Source: Streptomyces monashensis (GTDB taxonomy: Bacteria; Actinomycetota; Actinomycetes; Streptomycetales; Streptomycetaceae). From it: a stretch of DNA of 64,000 bases. Below, in pieces: positions 52,804 through 60,439 of this stretch. The stretch is taken from positions 212,101 through 276,100 of the forward strand of contig NZ_MLYO01000036.1 in assembly GCF_001866665.1 (NCBI RefSeq), written 5' to 3'. The notes beneath the pieces are model-generated. The model saw only the letters and a list, made by a program, of their open reading frames with translations, did no database searches and was not told where the DNA came from. Both the position numbers and the translations under genes were made by a program. Each line of letters starts with the position of its first letter. Position 1 is the first letter of the stretch.

Positions 52804-53777
52804 CCGCGCCGGGCGATGACGCGGTACGCGTTCGAGAAGCGGGTGCGGCGCAGCAGCGGCGCCAGCATGTGGTCCAGGGCCGAGGCCGTGGCGACGAGGG
52901 GGCCGAGGACCCGCCGGAGGAACGGGGGCGCCTGGGCCAGGGAGAGGGACAGCGCCGCCGACAGGTCGTAGGGGATGTGGGGTGTCCGGCGGTCCGTCGC
53001 GAGGACCGTGCAGCCCTGGGCCTCCAGCTCCGCGCACAGGTTGGCCAGGGGCAGCAGGTGGAGATGGCGGGGCTGGCCGTACGGGAGCCACCGGCGGCCC
53101 AGCAGCGTCCCGAACAGGCAGCGCGGGTCCGGGAGTTCGAGCAGCAGCAGGCCTCCGGGGCGCAGCGCCGCCAGGGCCGCGCGGAGTTCGGCGCGCGGGT
53201 CGGGGCTGTGCTCCAGGTGGTGGAAGACGCTGACCACGTCGTAGCGCGAGCGCAGGCGGGGCAGGACCCAGGCGTTCGTGAGATCGCCGATGTGCGCTTC
53301 CTCGACGCGGCCCGCCCGGCGGGCCTGTTCGACGCGCGGGGTCGGGTCCAGGCCGTCGAAGGACGTGTACGGGAGGACCTCCCTCGCCGTCTCCGGGAAG
53401 CGGGCGTGCCCCGTGCCCACGTCCAGCCAGCTCTCCGGCTCGGCCAGCGCCAGCACGGTGTGGGCCACGGCCAGGTGCCGGCGGCGGACGGCGCCCGGGG
53501 ACAGCATCCGGTCGGCGAAGTCGCCCAGGTGGTTGGCGTAGAAGGCCAGGTGGCGCAGGGCGAGGCCCTCCGCCGTGAGCCGGGGGTTCTGGAAGGCGTG
53601 CCCGCAGTCGCGGCACTGCTCCACGCCGCAGCTGCCCGGGCCGCGGCGGCGCGGCGGCGTGGCCCGCGCGCGGGTGCGCAGCCGCCTGCCGCCGCACCAG
53701 GGGCAGTCCGCGCGGCGCGGCTCGTGGTGCGGGTCGGCGGGCGACCCGGTGTGCGGGGTGGGGGGCGAGGTCGGCAT
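52779..53777 (-). CDS. Class I SAM methyltransferase with N-terminal zinc ribbon
   Basis: 332 residues. Zinc ribbon CPWCGG and CRDCGHAFQNPR in the first 65, then a methyltransferase with WLDVGTGHARF near 118, VVSVFHHLEHSPDP near 176 and RPGGLLLLELPDP. Resembles sugar or natural-product methyltransferases (methyltransf_23). ATG with AGGGAG 6 nt upstream; longer starts are unsupported. It overlaps cobU tail to tail by 25 bp. It splits cobU from cobT and has no evident link to B12. Confidence 0.83.
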   Translation of the reverse strand: MPTSPPTPHTGSPADPHHEPRRADCPWCGGRRLRTRARATPPRRRGPGSCGVEQCRDCGHAFQNPRLTAEGLALRHLAFYANHLGDFADRMLSPGAVRRRHLAVAHTVLALAEPESWLDVGTGHARFPETAREVLPYTSFDGLDPTPRVEQARRAGRVEEAHIGDLTNAWVLPRLRSRYDVVSVFHHLEHSPDPRAELRAALAALRPGGLLLLELPDPRCLFGTLLGRRWLPYGQPRHLHLLPLANLCAELEAQGCTVLATDRRTPHIPYDLSAALSLSLAQAPPFLRRVLGPLVATASALDHMLAPLLRRTRFSNAYRVIARRGQPRSTSA

Positions 53778-53910
53778 GGGCTGCTCCCTGTGCGACATTC
53801 CGCTGCAAAACGGAACGTATGGGATACCGATCTTGGGTGCAAAGACGTCATGCGAGTGTGGTGGCGATGTGGCGCGGAAGGAGCCGTCGGCGGGCGGTAC
53901 TGTTCGGCGA

Positions 53911-55074
53911 ATGAGCAGGCTTAATCTGGACGACTTCACCGATCTGATCGAGCGCCCGGACGGGGGCGTTCGCCGTGACGCCGAGGCCCGGCGGGAGCGC
54001 CAGATCGTGCCCCCCGGGGCACTGGGGCGCCTCGACGAGCTGGGCGAGTGGCTGGCCGCCGCACAGGGCACCACACCGGTACGGCCGCTCGAGCGGCCAC
54101 GGGTGATCCTCTTCGCCGCCGACCACGGGGTCGCCGAGCTCGGCGTCTCGGCGCGGCCGGCGGGCGGCGCGGAGCAGCTGGTGCGGGCGGTGCTGGAGGG
54201 GGCGAGCCCGGTGTCCGTGCTCGCGCGGCGCCAGGAGGTCCCCGTGCGGGTCGTGGACATGGCCCTGGACTGCGACCCCGGCGCCTTCCCCGAGGACGTC
54301 GTACGGCACCGCGTGCGGCGCGGCAGCGGCCGTATCGACATCGAGGACGCGCTCACCGACGACGAGGCCGAGGCGGCCCTGCGGGCGGGCATGGCGATCG
54401 CCGACGAGGAGGCCGACTCGGGTACGGACCTGGTCGTGCTCGGCGACATCAGCGTGGGCGGCACCACGGCGGCGGCGGTCCTGATCGCGGCGCTGTGCGG
54501 GACCGACGCGTCGGTGGTGACCGGACGCGGCGGGCTCGCGATCGACGACCTGGCGTGGATGCGCAAGTGCGCGGCGATCCGGGACGCGCTGCGGCGGGCC
54601 CGGCCGGTGCTCGGGGACCAGTTGCAGCTGCTGGCGGCCGTGGGCGGGGCGGACCTGGCCGCGATGACCGGGTTCCTGCTCCAGTGCGCCGTACGGAAGC
54701 TGCCGGTGATCCTGGACGGCGTGGTGGCCGCGGCCTGTGCGCTGGTCGCTCAGCGGGTCGCCTTCCGGGCGCCGGACTGGTGGCTGGCCGGGCACGACAG
54801 CGGGGAGCCGGGGCAGGCGAAGGCGCTGGACCGGATGGCGCTGGAGCCGCTGCTGCAGCAGGGCGTCAAGGTCGGCGAGGGTACGGGCGCGCTGCTCGCG
54901 CTGCCCCTGGTCCGGTCCGCGGCGGCGCTGGCGGCGGAGCTGCCGGAGAAGCCCGAGGAGCCGGAGGAGCCGGAGGAGGTGTCCGGGAATTCCGAGGACT
55001 CCGAGAAGAAGCCCGGCGAGGTCGGGGAACTCGGGGAACTTGAGGAATCCGGGGAATCCGGGGCAGAGGAGTAG
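53911..55074 (+). CDS. cobT: Nicotinate-nucleotide:dimethylbenzimidazole phosphoribosyltransferase
   Basis: Makes alpha-ribazole phosphate for the lower ligand of B12. 387 residues: core 340 with AADHGVAELGVSARP near 67, GDISVGGTTAA near 176 and catalytic Glu in KVGEGTGALLAL near 320, plus a 45-residue Glu/Ser/Pro/Lys tail (PEEPEEPEEVSG and on) not part of the family. No ribosome site; TACTGT ends 7 nt before the ATG, so it may be leaderless. Confidence 0.92.
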   Translation: MSRLNLDDFTDLIERPDGGVRRDAEARRERQIVPPGALGRLDELGEWLAAAQGTTPVRPLERPRVILFAADHGVAELGVSARPAGGAEQLVRAVLEGASPVSVLARRQEVPVRVVDMALDCDPGAFPEDVVRHRVRRGSGRIDIEDALTDDEAEAALRAGMAIADEEADSGTDLVVLGDISVGGTTAAAVLIAALCGTDASVVTGRGGLAIDDLAWMRKCAAIRDALRRARPVLGDQLQLLAAVGGADLAAMTGFLLQCAVRKLPVILDGVVAAACALVAQRVAFRAPDWWLAGHDSGEPGQAKALDRMALEPLLQQGVKVGEGTGALLALPLVRSAAALAAELPEKPEEPEEPEEVSGNSEDSEKKPGEVGELGELEESGESGAEE

Positions 55075-55155
55075 CACGGCACGGTCCCGGGACAGGAGGG
55101 GCACCCCGGCGGAAAAGTGTGGTTCGCCAGGGCGGCCCCCATATGATCCTGCCCC

Positions 55156-56952
55156 ATGGGAGATGCCCGAATTGCCGTACCGCCGCAAGCCGAACCGGGG
55201 CGCCCGGGTGAGGAGGGGCGGCGGTCCACCGGGGCTTCCCGACGGGCCGCCGCCTTCGCCGTCTGGTACCTGCGGACCGTCGCCTTCGTCAACTTCCTCA
55301 GCGCGGTCTGGGTCTCGCTCGGGCAGGACGTGCGCCGGCACAACCAGGACGACTACTTCACGCCGTACCTGCTCACGGCCGGCTTCGCCTCGGGCGTCTT
55401 CACCGCGTTCCTCGCGATCACCATGCGCCGCCGCAAGCGGGCGGCGTGGATCCTCAACCTGGTGATGAGCGGGGCGTTCCTGGCGCTGTTCGCGTTCGCC
55501 ATGGTGTTCCCGGAGATCCGGCGGTACGCGCAGAACTGGATCTCGCTCGGCCTCACGGCCGTCTTCGTCGGCGCGCTGCTGGCCGGCCGCCGGGAGTTCT
55601 ACGCCAAGGGCGACCGCTCCAACCCCCGGCTCGCCGCGACGGTCGCCGTCGGCGGCGGGCTCGCCTCCTCGCTGCTCGCCGGGCTGCTGATCACGGTCAC
55701 CAACGAGGCGCCGGACGCGGCCCGTTCGACCTTCCTGGAGCGCTGGCACTACGGCGCCCTGCGCCTGGTGTCGGTGGCCGCCGACGAGTCCCGCTTCCCC
55801 GGCATCGACCCGCCGAACTGGGCCAACGTCGCGATCAACGTGCTCAGCACGGCCCTCGTCCTCGCCGTCTTCTACGCCGCCTTCCGCTCCCGGCGCGCCG
55901 TCGACCCGCTGACCGAGGACGACGAGAAGCGGCTGCGGACCCTGCTGGACCGGCACGGCGAGCGGGACTCGCTGGGCTACTTCGCGCTGCGCCGGGAGAA
56001 GAGCGTGGTGTGGTCGCCGACCGGGAAGGCGGCCGTCGCCTACCGGGTCGTCGGCGGGGTCTCGCTCGCCTCCGGGGACCCGATCGGGGACCCCGAGGCC
56101 TGGCCGGGGGCGATCGATCCGTGGCTGGCCGAGGCGCGGGCGCACGGCTGGATCCCGGCGGTGATGGGCGCGAGCGAGGAGGCGGGCACGATCTACGCCC
56201 GGCACGGCCTGGACGCGCTCGAACTCGGCGACGAGGCGCTCGTGGAGGTGGCCGAGTTCACCCTGGAGGGACGGGCCATGCGCACGGTGCGCCAGGCGCA
56301 CAACCGGGTGAAGCGGGCCGGGTACACGGTGCGCATCCGGCGCCACGCGGACATCCCGGCGGACGAGATGGCGCAGCTGCTGGAGCGGGCGGACGACTGG
56401 CGCGACGGGGCGACCGAGCGCGGGTTCAGCATGGCGCTCGGCCGGCTCGGGGACCTCGAGGACGGGCAGTGCGTGATGCTGGAGTGCGCCGACGCCGAGG
56501 GCAGGCTGCGCGCGCTGCTGTCCTTCGTGCCGTGGGGGCCGCACGGGCTGTCCCTGGACCTGATGCGCCGGGACCGTGACTCCGACAACGGGCTGATGGA
56601 GTTCATGGTCATCGAACTGCTGCGCCGGGCGGGCGAGATCAGGATCACGCAGGTCTCACTGAACTTCGCGATGTTCCGTTCGGTCTTCGAACGTGGCGCG
56701 CGCCTCGGTGCCGGTCCGGTGCTGCGGCTGTGGCGGTCGCTGCTGAGCTTCTTCTCCCGCTGGTGGCAGATCGAGTCGCTGTACCGCGCCAACGCCAAGT
56801 ACCGGCCCATCTGGGAGCCGCGGTTCCTGCTCTTCGAGAAGAGCGCGGACCTGCTGCGCATCGGCCTCGCGTCCGCGCGCGCCGAGGGCTTCCTGGAGGC
56901 GCCGGGGCTGCCGAAGTGGCTGCACCGCAGGCACCTCGGCACGCACCGATGA
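55156..56952 (+). CDS. Phosphatidylglycerol lysyltransferase-domain protein (MprF/LPG-synthase-like)
   Basis: 598 residues. Six membrane segments in the first 250, then the DUF2156 aminoacyl-transferase domain (two GNAT-like folds) from 270. Signature stretches: GYFALRREK, GDPIGDPEAW, SFVPWGPHGLSLDLMRRD and LNFAMFRSVFERG. It lacks the lysyl-tRNA synthetase half of LysX. It would add an amino acid from tRNA to phosphatidylglycerol and lower surface charge. TATGAT ends 8 nt before the ATG with no ribosome site: probably leaderless. Paired with the next gene. Confidence 0.88.
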   Translation: MGDARIAVPPQAEPGRPGEEGRRSTGASRRAAAFAVWYLRTVAFVNFLSAVWVSLGQDVRRHNQDDYFTPYLLTAGFASGVFTAFLAITMRRRKRAAWILNLVMSGAFLALFAFAMVFPEIRRYAQNWISLGLTAVFVGALLAGRREFYAKGDRSNPRLAATVAVGGGLASSLLAGLLITVTNEAPDAARSTFLERWHYGALRLVSVAADESRFPGIDPPNWANVAINVLSTALVLAVFYAAFRSRRAVDPLTEDDEKRLRTLLDRHGERDSLGYFALRREKSVVWSPTGKAAVAYRVVGGVSLASGDPIGDPEAWPGAIDPWLAEARAHGWIPAVMGASEEAGTIYARHGLDALELGDEALVEVAEFTLEGRAMRTVRQAHNRVKRAGYTVRIRRHADIPADEMAQLLERADDWRDGATERGFSMALGRLGDLEDGQCVMLECADAEGRLRALLSFVPWGPHGLSLDLMRRDRDSDNGLMEFMVIELLRRAGEIRITQVSLNFAMFRSVFERGARLGAGPVLRLWRSLLSFFSRWWQIESLYRANAKYRPIWEPRFLLFEKSADLLRIGLASARAEGFLEAPGLPKWLHRRHLGTHR

Positions 56953-56994
56953 CCGCACGGGGACGCCGGGGACGCCGGGGATGAGGAACACCTG

Positions 56995-57741
56995 ATGAGC
57001 ACGCTCGCCCGCTGGGCCCGTGAGGAGTGGGGGCTGCTGTGCGTCACCCTGCGCGAAGCCGTGCTGAAGCGGCGCCTGCGGGCGATCCCGATGACGCTGA
57101 TGGCGGTGGGCCTGACGGCCCTGCTCCAGTGGGTGCAGAACCAGCAGTGGGGCTTTCAGTTCGTGCAGAACATGGGCGCCGTACGGGCCGAGGACCCGCT
57201 GTGGCTGGCCCTGCTGCGCACCCCGCTCTCGCTCTTCGTGCCGGCGCTGGACCTGCCGGTCTGGGGCGCGCTCGCGCAGATCCTGCTGGTGTTCGGGATC
57301 GCCGAGGTCTGCATCGGCTGGTGGCGGACGCTGACCATCGCGTACGTCGCCACGCTCGCCGGGACCCTGTACGCGCGCGTGGGCATCTCCCTCGGCACGC
57401 ACGCCCCGTTCGGGCTGCCCTGGACGGACGCGGAGGTGGTGGACACCGGCCCGTCGGCGGCCGTGGTGGGCCTCGCCGTGTACGTGGCCTGGCGGTACGG
57501 CGCGTACGCGACGGCGGGCGCGGTGACCGTCGCCATGGTGGCCGAGGTGCTCATCAAGGAGAACCTGGCGGGCAAGGAGCACCTGGCCGCGCTGATGGCC
57601 GTCGGGACCCTGTGCCTGGCGGTGGCGGTCCGCCACCGCTTCGGCCGCGAGCTGCGCCGGCGACTGCGCCACGCATACGCCCACCACATCCGGCGCGGCC
57701 AACGCCGCCCCGGATCCGGGTTGCCGCCGGTCAAGCCCTGA
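56995..57741 (+). CDS. Rhomboid-like integral membrane protein
   Basis: 248 residues with six membrane segments. TM4 contains DTGPSAAVVGL, matching GXSG with Ser kept, and TM6 region KEHLAALMAVG holds the His, so a Ser-His pair could form. The first 60 residues resemble no rhomboid. ATG has GAGG 8 nt upstream, 42 bp after the lysyltransferase gene. C-terminus is basic and ends inside the first copy of a 133-bp tandem repeat. Confidence 0.72.
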   Translation: MSTLARWAREEWGLLCVTLREAVLKRRLRAIPMTLMAVGLTALLQWVQNQQWGFQFVQNMGAVRAEDPLWLALLRTPLSLFVPALDLPVWGALAQILLVFGIAEVCIGWWRTLTIAYVATLAGTLYARVGISLGTHAPFGLPWTDAEVVDTGPSAAVVGLAVYVAWRYGAYATAGAVTVAMVAEVLIKENLAGKEHLAALMAVGTLCLAVAVRHRFGRELRRRLRHAYAHHIRRGQRRPGSGLPPVKP

Positions 57742-58014
57742 AAGGCACGCCGGGGCCCGGCCGGCCCCGGCACGGACACGGCGATCGCGTGCCCACCGCC
57801 CACGACACCGTCAACCACGACCGTCCGGCAGCCGCACCGGACGCGGATCCGGCTTGCCGCCGGTCAAGCCCTGAAAGGCACGCCGGGGCCCGGCCAGCCC
57901 CGGCACGGACACGGCGATCGCGTGCCCGCCGCCCACGACACTGTCAACCACGACCGTCCGGCAGCCGCACCGGACGCGGATCCGGCTTGCCGCCGATCAA
58001 GTCCTGAAGCGCGC
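57711..58014. repeat. 133-bp tandem duplication, two full copies and a partial third
   Basis: Copy 1 is 57711-57843, copy 2 57844-57976, and a diverged part copy follows from 57977. Full copies differ at only a few bases. Each holds GCCGGGGC / GCCCCGGC as a hairpin. Copy 1 includes the end of the rhomboid-like gene, copies 2 and 3 the 3' end of the minus-strand membrane protein gene; the tail GGKPDPRPVRLPDGRG-stop recurs in the minus-strand reading of copy 1. Confidence 0.93.
57749..57771. terminator. Hairpin in repeat copy 1
   Basis: GCCGGGGCC / GGCCCCGGC, 9 bp with a 5-base loop, 8 bp past the rhomboid-like gene. A near copy lies at 57882-57904. Bidirectional terminator between convergent genes, doubled by the repeat. 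Confidence 0.7.
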
Positions 58015-58711
58015 GCCGGGGACCGGCCCAGCGGCGGTCGTGGTGGTAGGCGCGCAGGGTCGCCCGGGCGCGGGTGCGGGGGCGGTGGACGTAGAAGCGG
58101 CGGGCCCAGGGGGAGCCGGGGCGGGCCAGTCGGACGGCGCCCACGAGCGCGACCAATGGCACGATCACGCCGAAGACCGCGGTGCGGGCCTTGCCCTTGC
58201 TCAGCGCGATGAGCGAGAGGAGGAAGTTCCCGGCGATGCTGGCCGCGACCGTGCCCCGGCTCTGGAGTTCCTGCTGGGACAGGTCGTTGACGCCGAACGG
58301 GGCGAACCCGGCGAGCAGCAGCCCGACGAGCGCCGCGGTGAGGACGACGGCCTCGACGCTCTTGCGGCCCTCCTCGCTCCAGTAGACGTCGTCCAGGTGC
58401 AGGATCAGCGCGAACTCGTCCAGGACCAGCCCGGCACCCATGCCGAAGAGCACCGCGGAGCCCGCTCCCGCGACGCCGTGCCGGTCGCTGGCGACGGCGC
58501 CGAAGCCGCCGACGACGGTGAGGACGACCCCGGGCACGACATGGTGGATGTGCAGCCCGCCCGCCCTGACGTTGCCGAACGGCCCCTTGCCGGCCCGGAT
58601 CAGGCGGGTGATCACCCGGGTGACCAGGAAGGTCAGCACGAAGGCCGTGAGGGCGAGCAGCAGCGGGAGTTTGCCCGGTTCGAGGATGTTCCGCTGCCAC
58701 CAGTGCCCCAT
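57944..58711 (-). CDS. Integral membrane protein with HXHH motif
   Basis: 255 residues, about six membrane segments and a basic C-terminus. GGLHIHHVVPG near 51 and LDEFALILHLDDVYW near 97 are rich in His and Asp, and could bind metal. Homologues are annotated only as membrane proteins. ATG start; no ribosome site seen. The C-terminal 15 residues lie in the 133-bp repeat, so the end may have been altered by the duplication. Confidence 0.8.
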   Translation of the reverse strand: MGHWWQRNILEPGKLPLLLALTAFVLTFLVTRVITRLIRAGKGPFGNVRAGGLHIHHVVPGVVLTVVGGFGAVASDRHGVAGAGSAVLFGMGAGLVLDEFALILHLDDVYWSEEGRKSVEAVVLTAALVGLLLAGFAPFGVNDLSQQELQSRGTVAASIAGNFLLSLIALSKGKARTAVFGVIVPLVALVGAVRLARPGSPWARRFYVHRPRTRARATLRAYHHDRRWAGPRRALQDLIGGKPDPRPVRLPDGRG

Positions 58712-58772
58712 ATGCGCACTTTATCTCCGACGCCCCCGGGGGAGCCCGACGACCGCCGGATACCCTGCGCCG

Positions 58773-59567
58773 ATGCCCACGACCTCGTCGCCCTCGCCCC
58801 TCGACGGCCTCCGTTTCGCCTTCGGCACCCTCACCGCGCTGCCCGTCCGGGTGCACCGCTGGGACCGCGGGGCCGCGCGCGGCGGCATGCTGGCCGCGCC
58901 GGCGGCCGGGCTGGTCGTCGGCGCGGCGGCGGCCGGCCTCGGCCTGCTGCTGCTCGCCCTCGGCGCCGGCCCGCTGCTCGCCGCCGTCGGCTCCGTCGCC
59001 GTACCGGCGGCGCTCACCCGCGGCCTGCACCTCGACGGCCTCGCGGACACGGCGGACGGGCTGGGCAGCGGCAAGCCCGCGGGGGAGGCCCTGCGGATCA
59101 TGAAGCAGTCGGACATCGGCCCCTTCGGCGTCATCGCCCTGGTCCTGGCCCTGCTGGCCCAGGTCGCCGTGCTGGCCCAGCTCTACGGCGACTCCTGGGG
59201 CCGGGGCGCGGCGGCGGCCCTGACCTGTGCGGTGGCCGCCCGCCTCGCCCTCACCCTGGCCGCCCGCACCGGCGTACCGGCGGCCCGCCCGGAGGGCCTC
59301 GGCGCGGCGGTCGCCGAAGTGGTGCCGGTGCGGGGCGCACTGGCGGCCTCGGCGCTGTGCACGCTCGCGGCGGCGGCCGGGGGCGTGCCGTTCGGGGCGT
59401 ACGGCACCGTCCGCGCGGCGGCCGCCGTGCCGCTGTCCCTGGCCGCGGCCGAACTGCTGCTGCGGCGCTGCGTACGGCGGTTCGGCGGGGTGACGGGGGA
59501 CGTCTTCGGGGCGCTGGAGGAGACGGCGGCCACGGCGGCGCTGGTGGTACTGGCCTTCGGTCACTGA
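58773..59567 (+). CDS. cobS: Adenosylcobinamide-GDP ribazoletransferase
   Basis: Last step of B12 assembly: joins GDP-cobinamide and alpha-ribazole. 264 residues, about six membrane segments, with the conserved HLDGLADTADGLGS near 87, KQSDIGPFGV near 111 and GVTGDVFGALEE near 240. No ribosome site; TACCCT ends 6 nt before the ATG, which fits leaderless transcription. Third cob gene in the region, not contiguous with the others. Confidence 0.94.
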   Translation: MPTTSSPSPLDGLRFAFGTLTALPVRVHRWDRGAARGGMLAAPAAGLVVGAAAAGLGLLLLALGAGPLLAAVGSVAVPAALTRGLHLDGLADTADGLGSGKPAGEALRIMKQSDIGPFGVIALVLALLAQVAVLAQLYGDSWGRGAAAALTCAVAARLALTLAARTGVPAARPEGLGAAVAEVVPVRGALAASALCTLAAAAGGVPFGAYGTVRAAAAVPLSLAAAELLLRRCVRRFGGVTGDVFGALEETAATAALVVLAFGH

Positions 59568-59620
59568 GCGCTAAGCTCTCCGCCCGTACACGGACAAGTG
59601 AGCACGATCGGGGGATCTCC

Positions 59621-60241
59621 GTGCTGAAGCTGCGCCGCGGGACGGCCTGGTTCATAGATTTCGCACTCGTGACGGGCGCGGCCGTGCTGCTCGCCGGCCT
59701 CACCTTCCACCGCGTCACCCTCCTCGTCACCGACGTTCCGTCCCTGGCCACGAAGGGCGGCCTCGACCTCGTGACCTCGCGCGGTGACGTCGTCGGCGCC
59801 TCCGAACACCTCGGACTGTCCCTGTGGGACTCGGTGGTGCTGGACGTGGAGGAGGCCTTCGGGGCACTCGTACTCGTCACGTTCCTGTACCAGTGGGCCT
59901 GTCTGCGGCTGCTCGGCCGCACCCTCGGCAAGGGCCTGCTCGGCCTGCGGGTCACTCCGCGGCGGTCCCGGCACACCCTGCGCCGCGCGGCCGTCACCAC
60001 CGCCGCCGACGTCGCGGTGTTCGCGCTGGCCTGCGTGCTGCTGGTCGAGGGCCACTTCCTGCTGTCGCTGCTGGTCTGGGCGGCCGCCGTGGTGTTGTTC
60101 CTGGTCAACGCGGTGTCGGTGGTCTTCCCCGGCCGCCGCTCGCTGGCCGACCGGCTGGCCGGCACCTCCGTCGAGGGGGCCCTCCGGCGGGCCGGTGACG
60201 ATGCCCCGGGCGGCGTGCCCCGGGGTGGGACATGGCCGTGA
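59621..60241 (+). CDS. RDD-family membrane protein
   Basis: 206 residues, RDD domain with four membrane segments: first segment starts RGTAWFIDFALVTG (Arg and Asp of the name), RTLGKGLLGLRV after segment 2 and RSLADRLAGT at the end. Function unknown; relatives are linked to ion or solute transport. GTG with GGGGG 6 nt upstream. Confidence 0.85.
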   Translation: MLKLRRGTAWFIDFALVTGAAVLLAGLTFHRVTLLVTDVPSLATKGGLDLVTSRGDVVGASEHLGLSLWDSVVLDVEEAFGALVLVTFLYQWACLRLLGRTLGKGLLGLRVTPRRSRHTLRRAAVTTAADVAVFALACVLLVEGHFLLSLLVWAAAVVLFLVNAVSVVFPGRRSLADRLAGTSVEGALRRAGDDAPGGVPRGGTWP

Positions 60242-60439
60242 CATCACAGTCCGGTGAATACCCGGGGGAATGAGTGGACGCCCGCACGCGCGTAGTCTCG
60301 TTGCGGGTGTCCGCCGACACGGTGAAGGCCCCGGTCGCCACCTGTCCTCAGGCCTGGACCCAGGGTCGGCTCCCGGGCCCGGTCGACCCACCCCTCATCG
60401 GCCACAGCAACTTCACATCGGAAGCGAGATCTCACCACC

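Noticed and set aside
53848..56544. 898-codon minus-strand frame over cobT and the lysyltransferase gene
   Set aside because: It covers two well-identified genes in antisense, has low-complexity Arg/Gly/His composition and no motif.
57711..58014. CRISPR array
   Set aside because: Repeats are direct and contiguous at 133 bp without unique spacers, and no cas genes are near.
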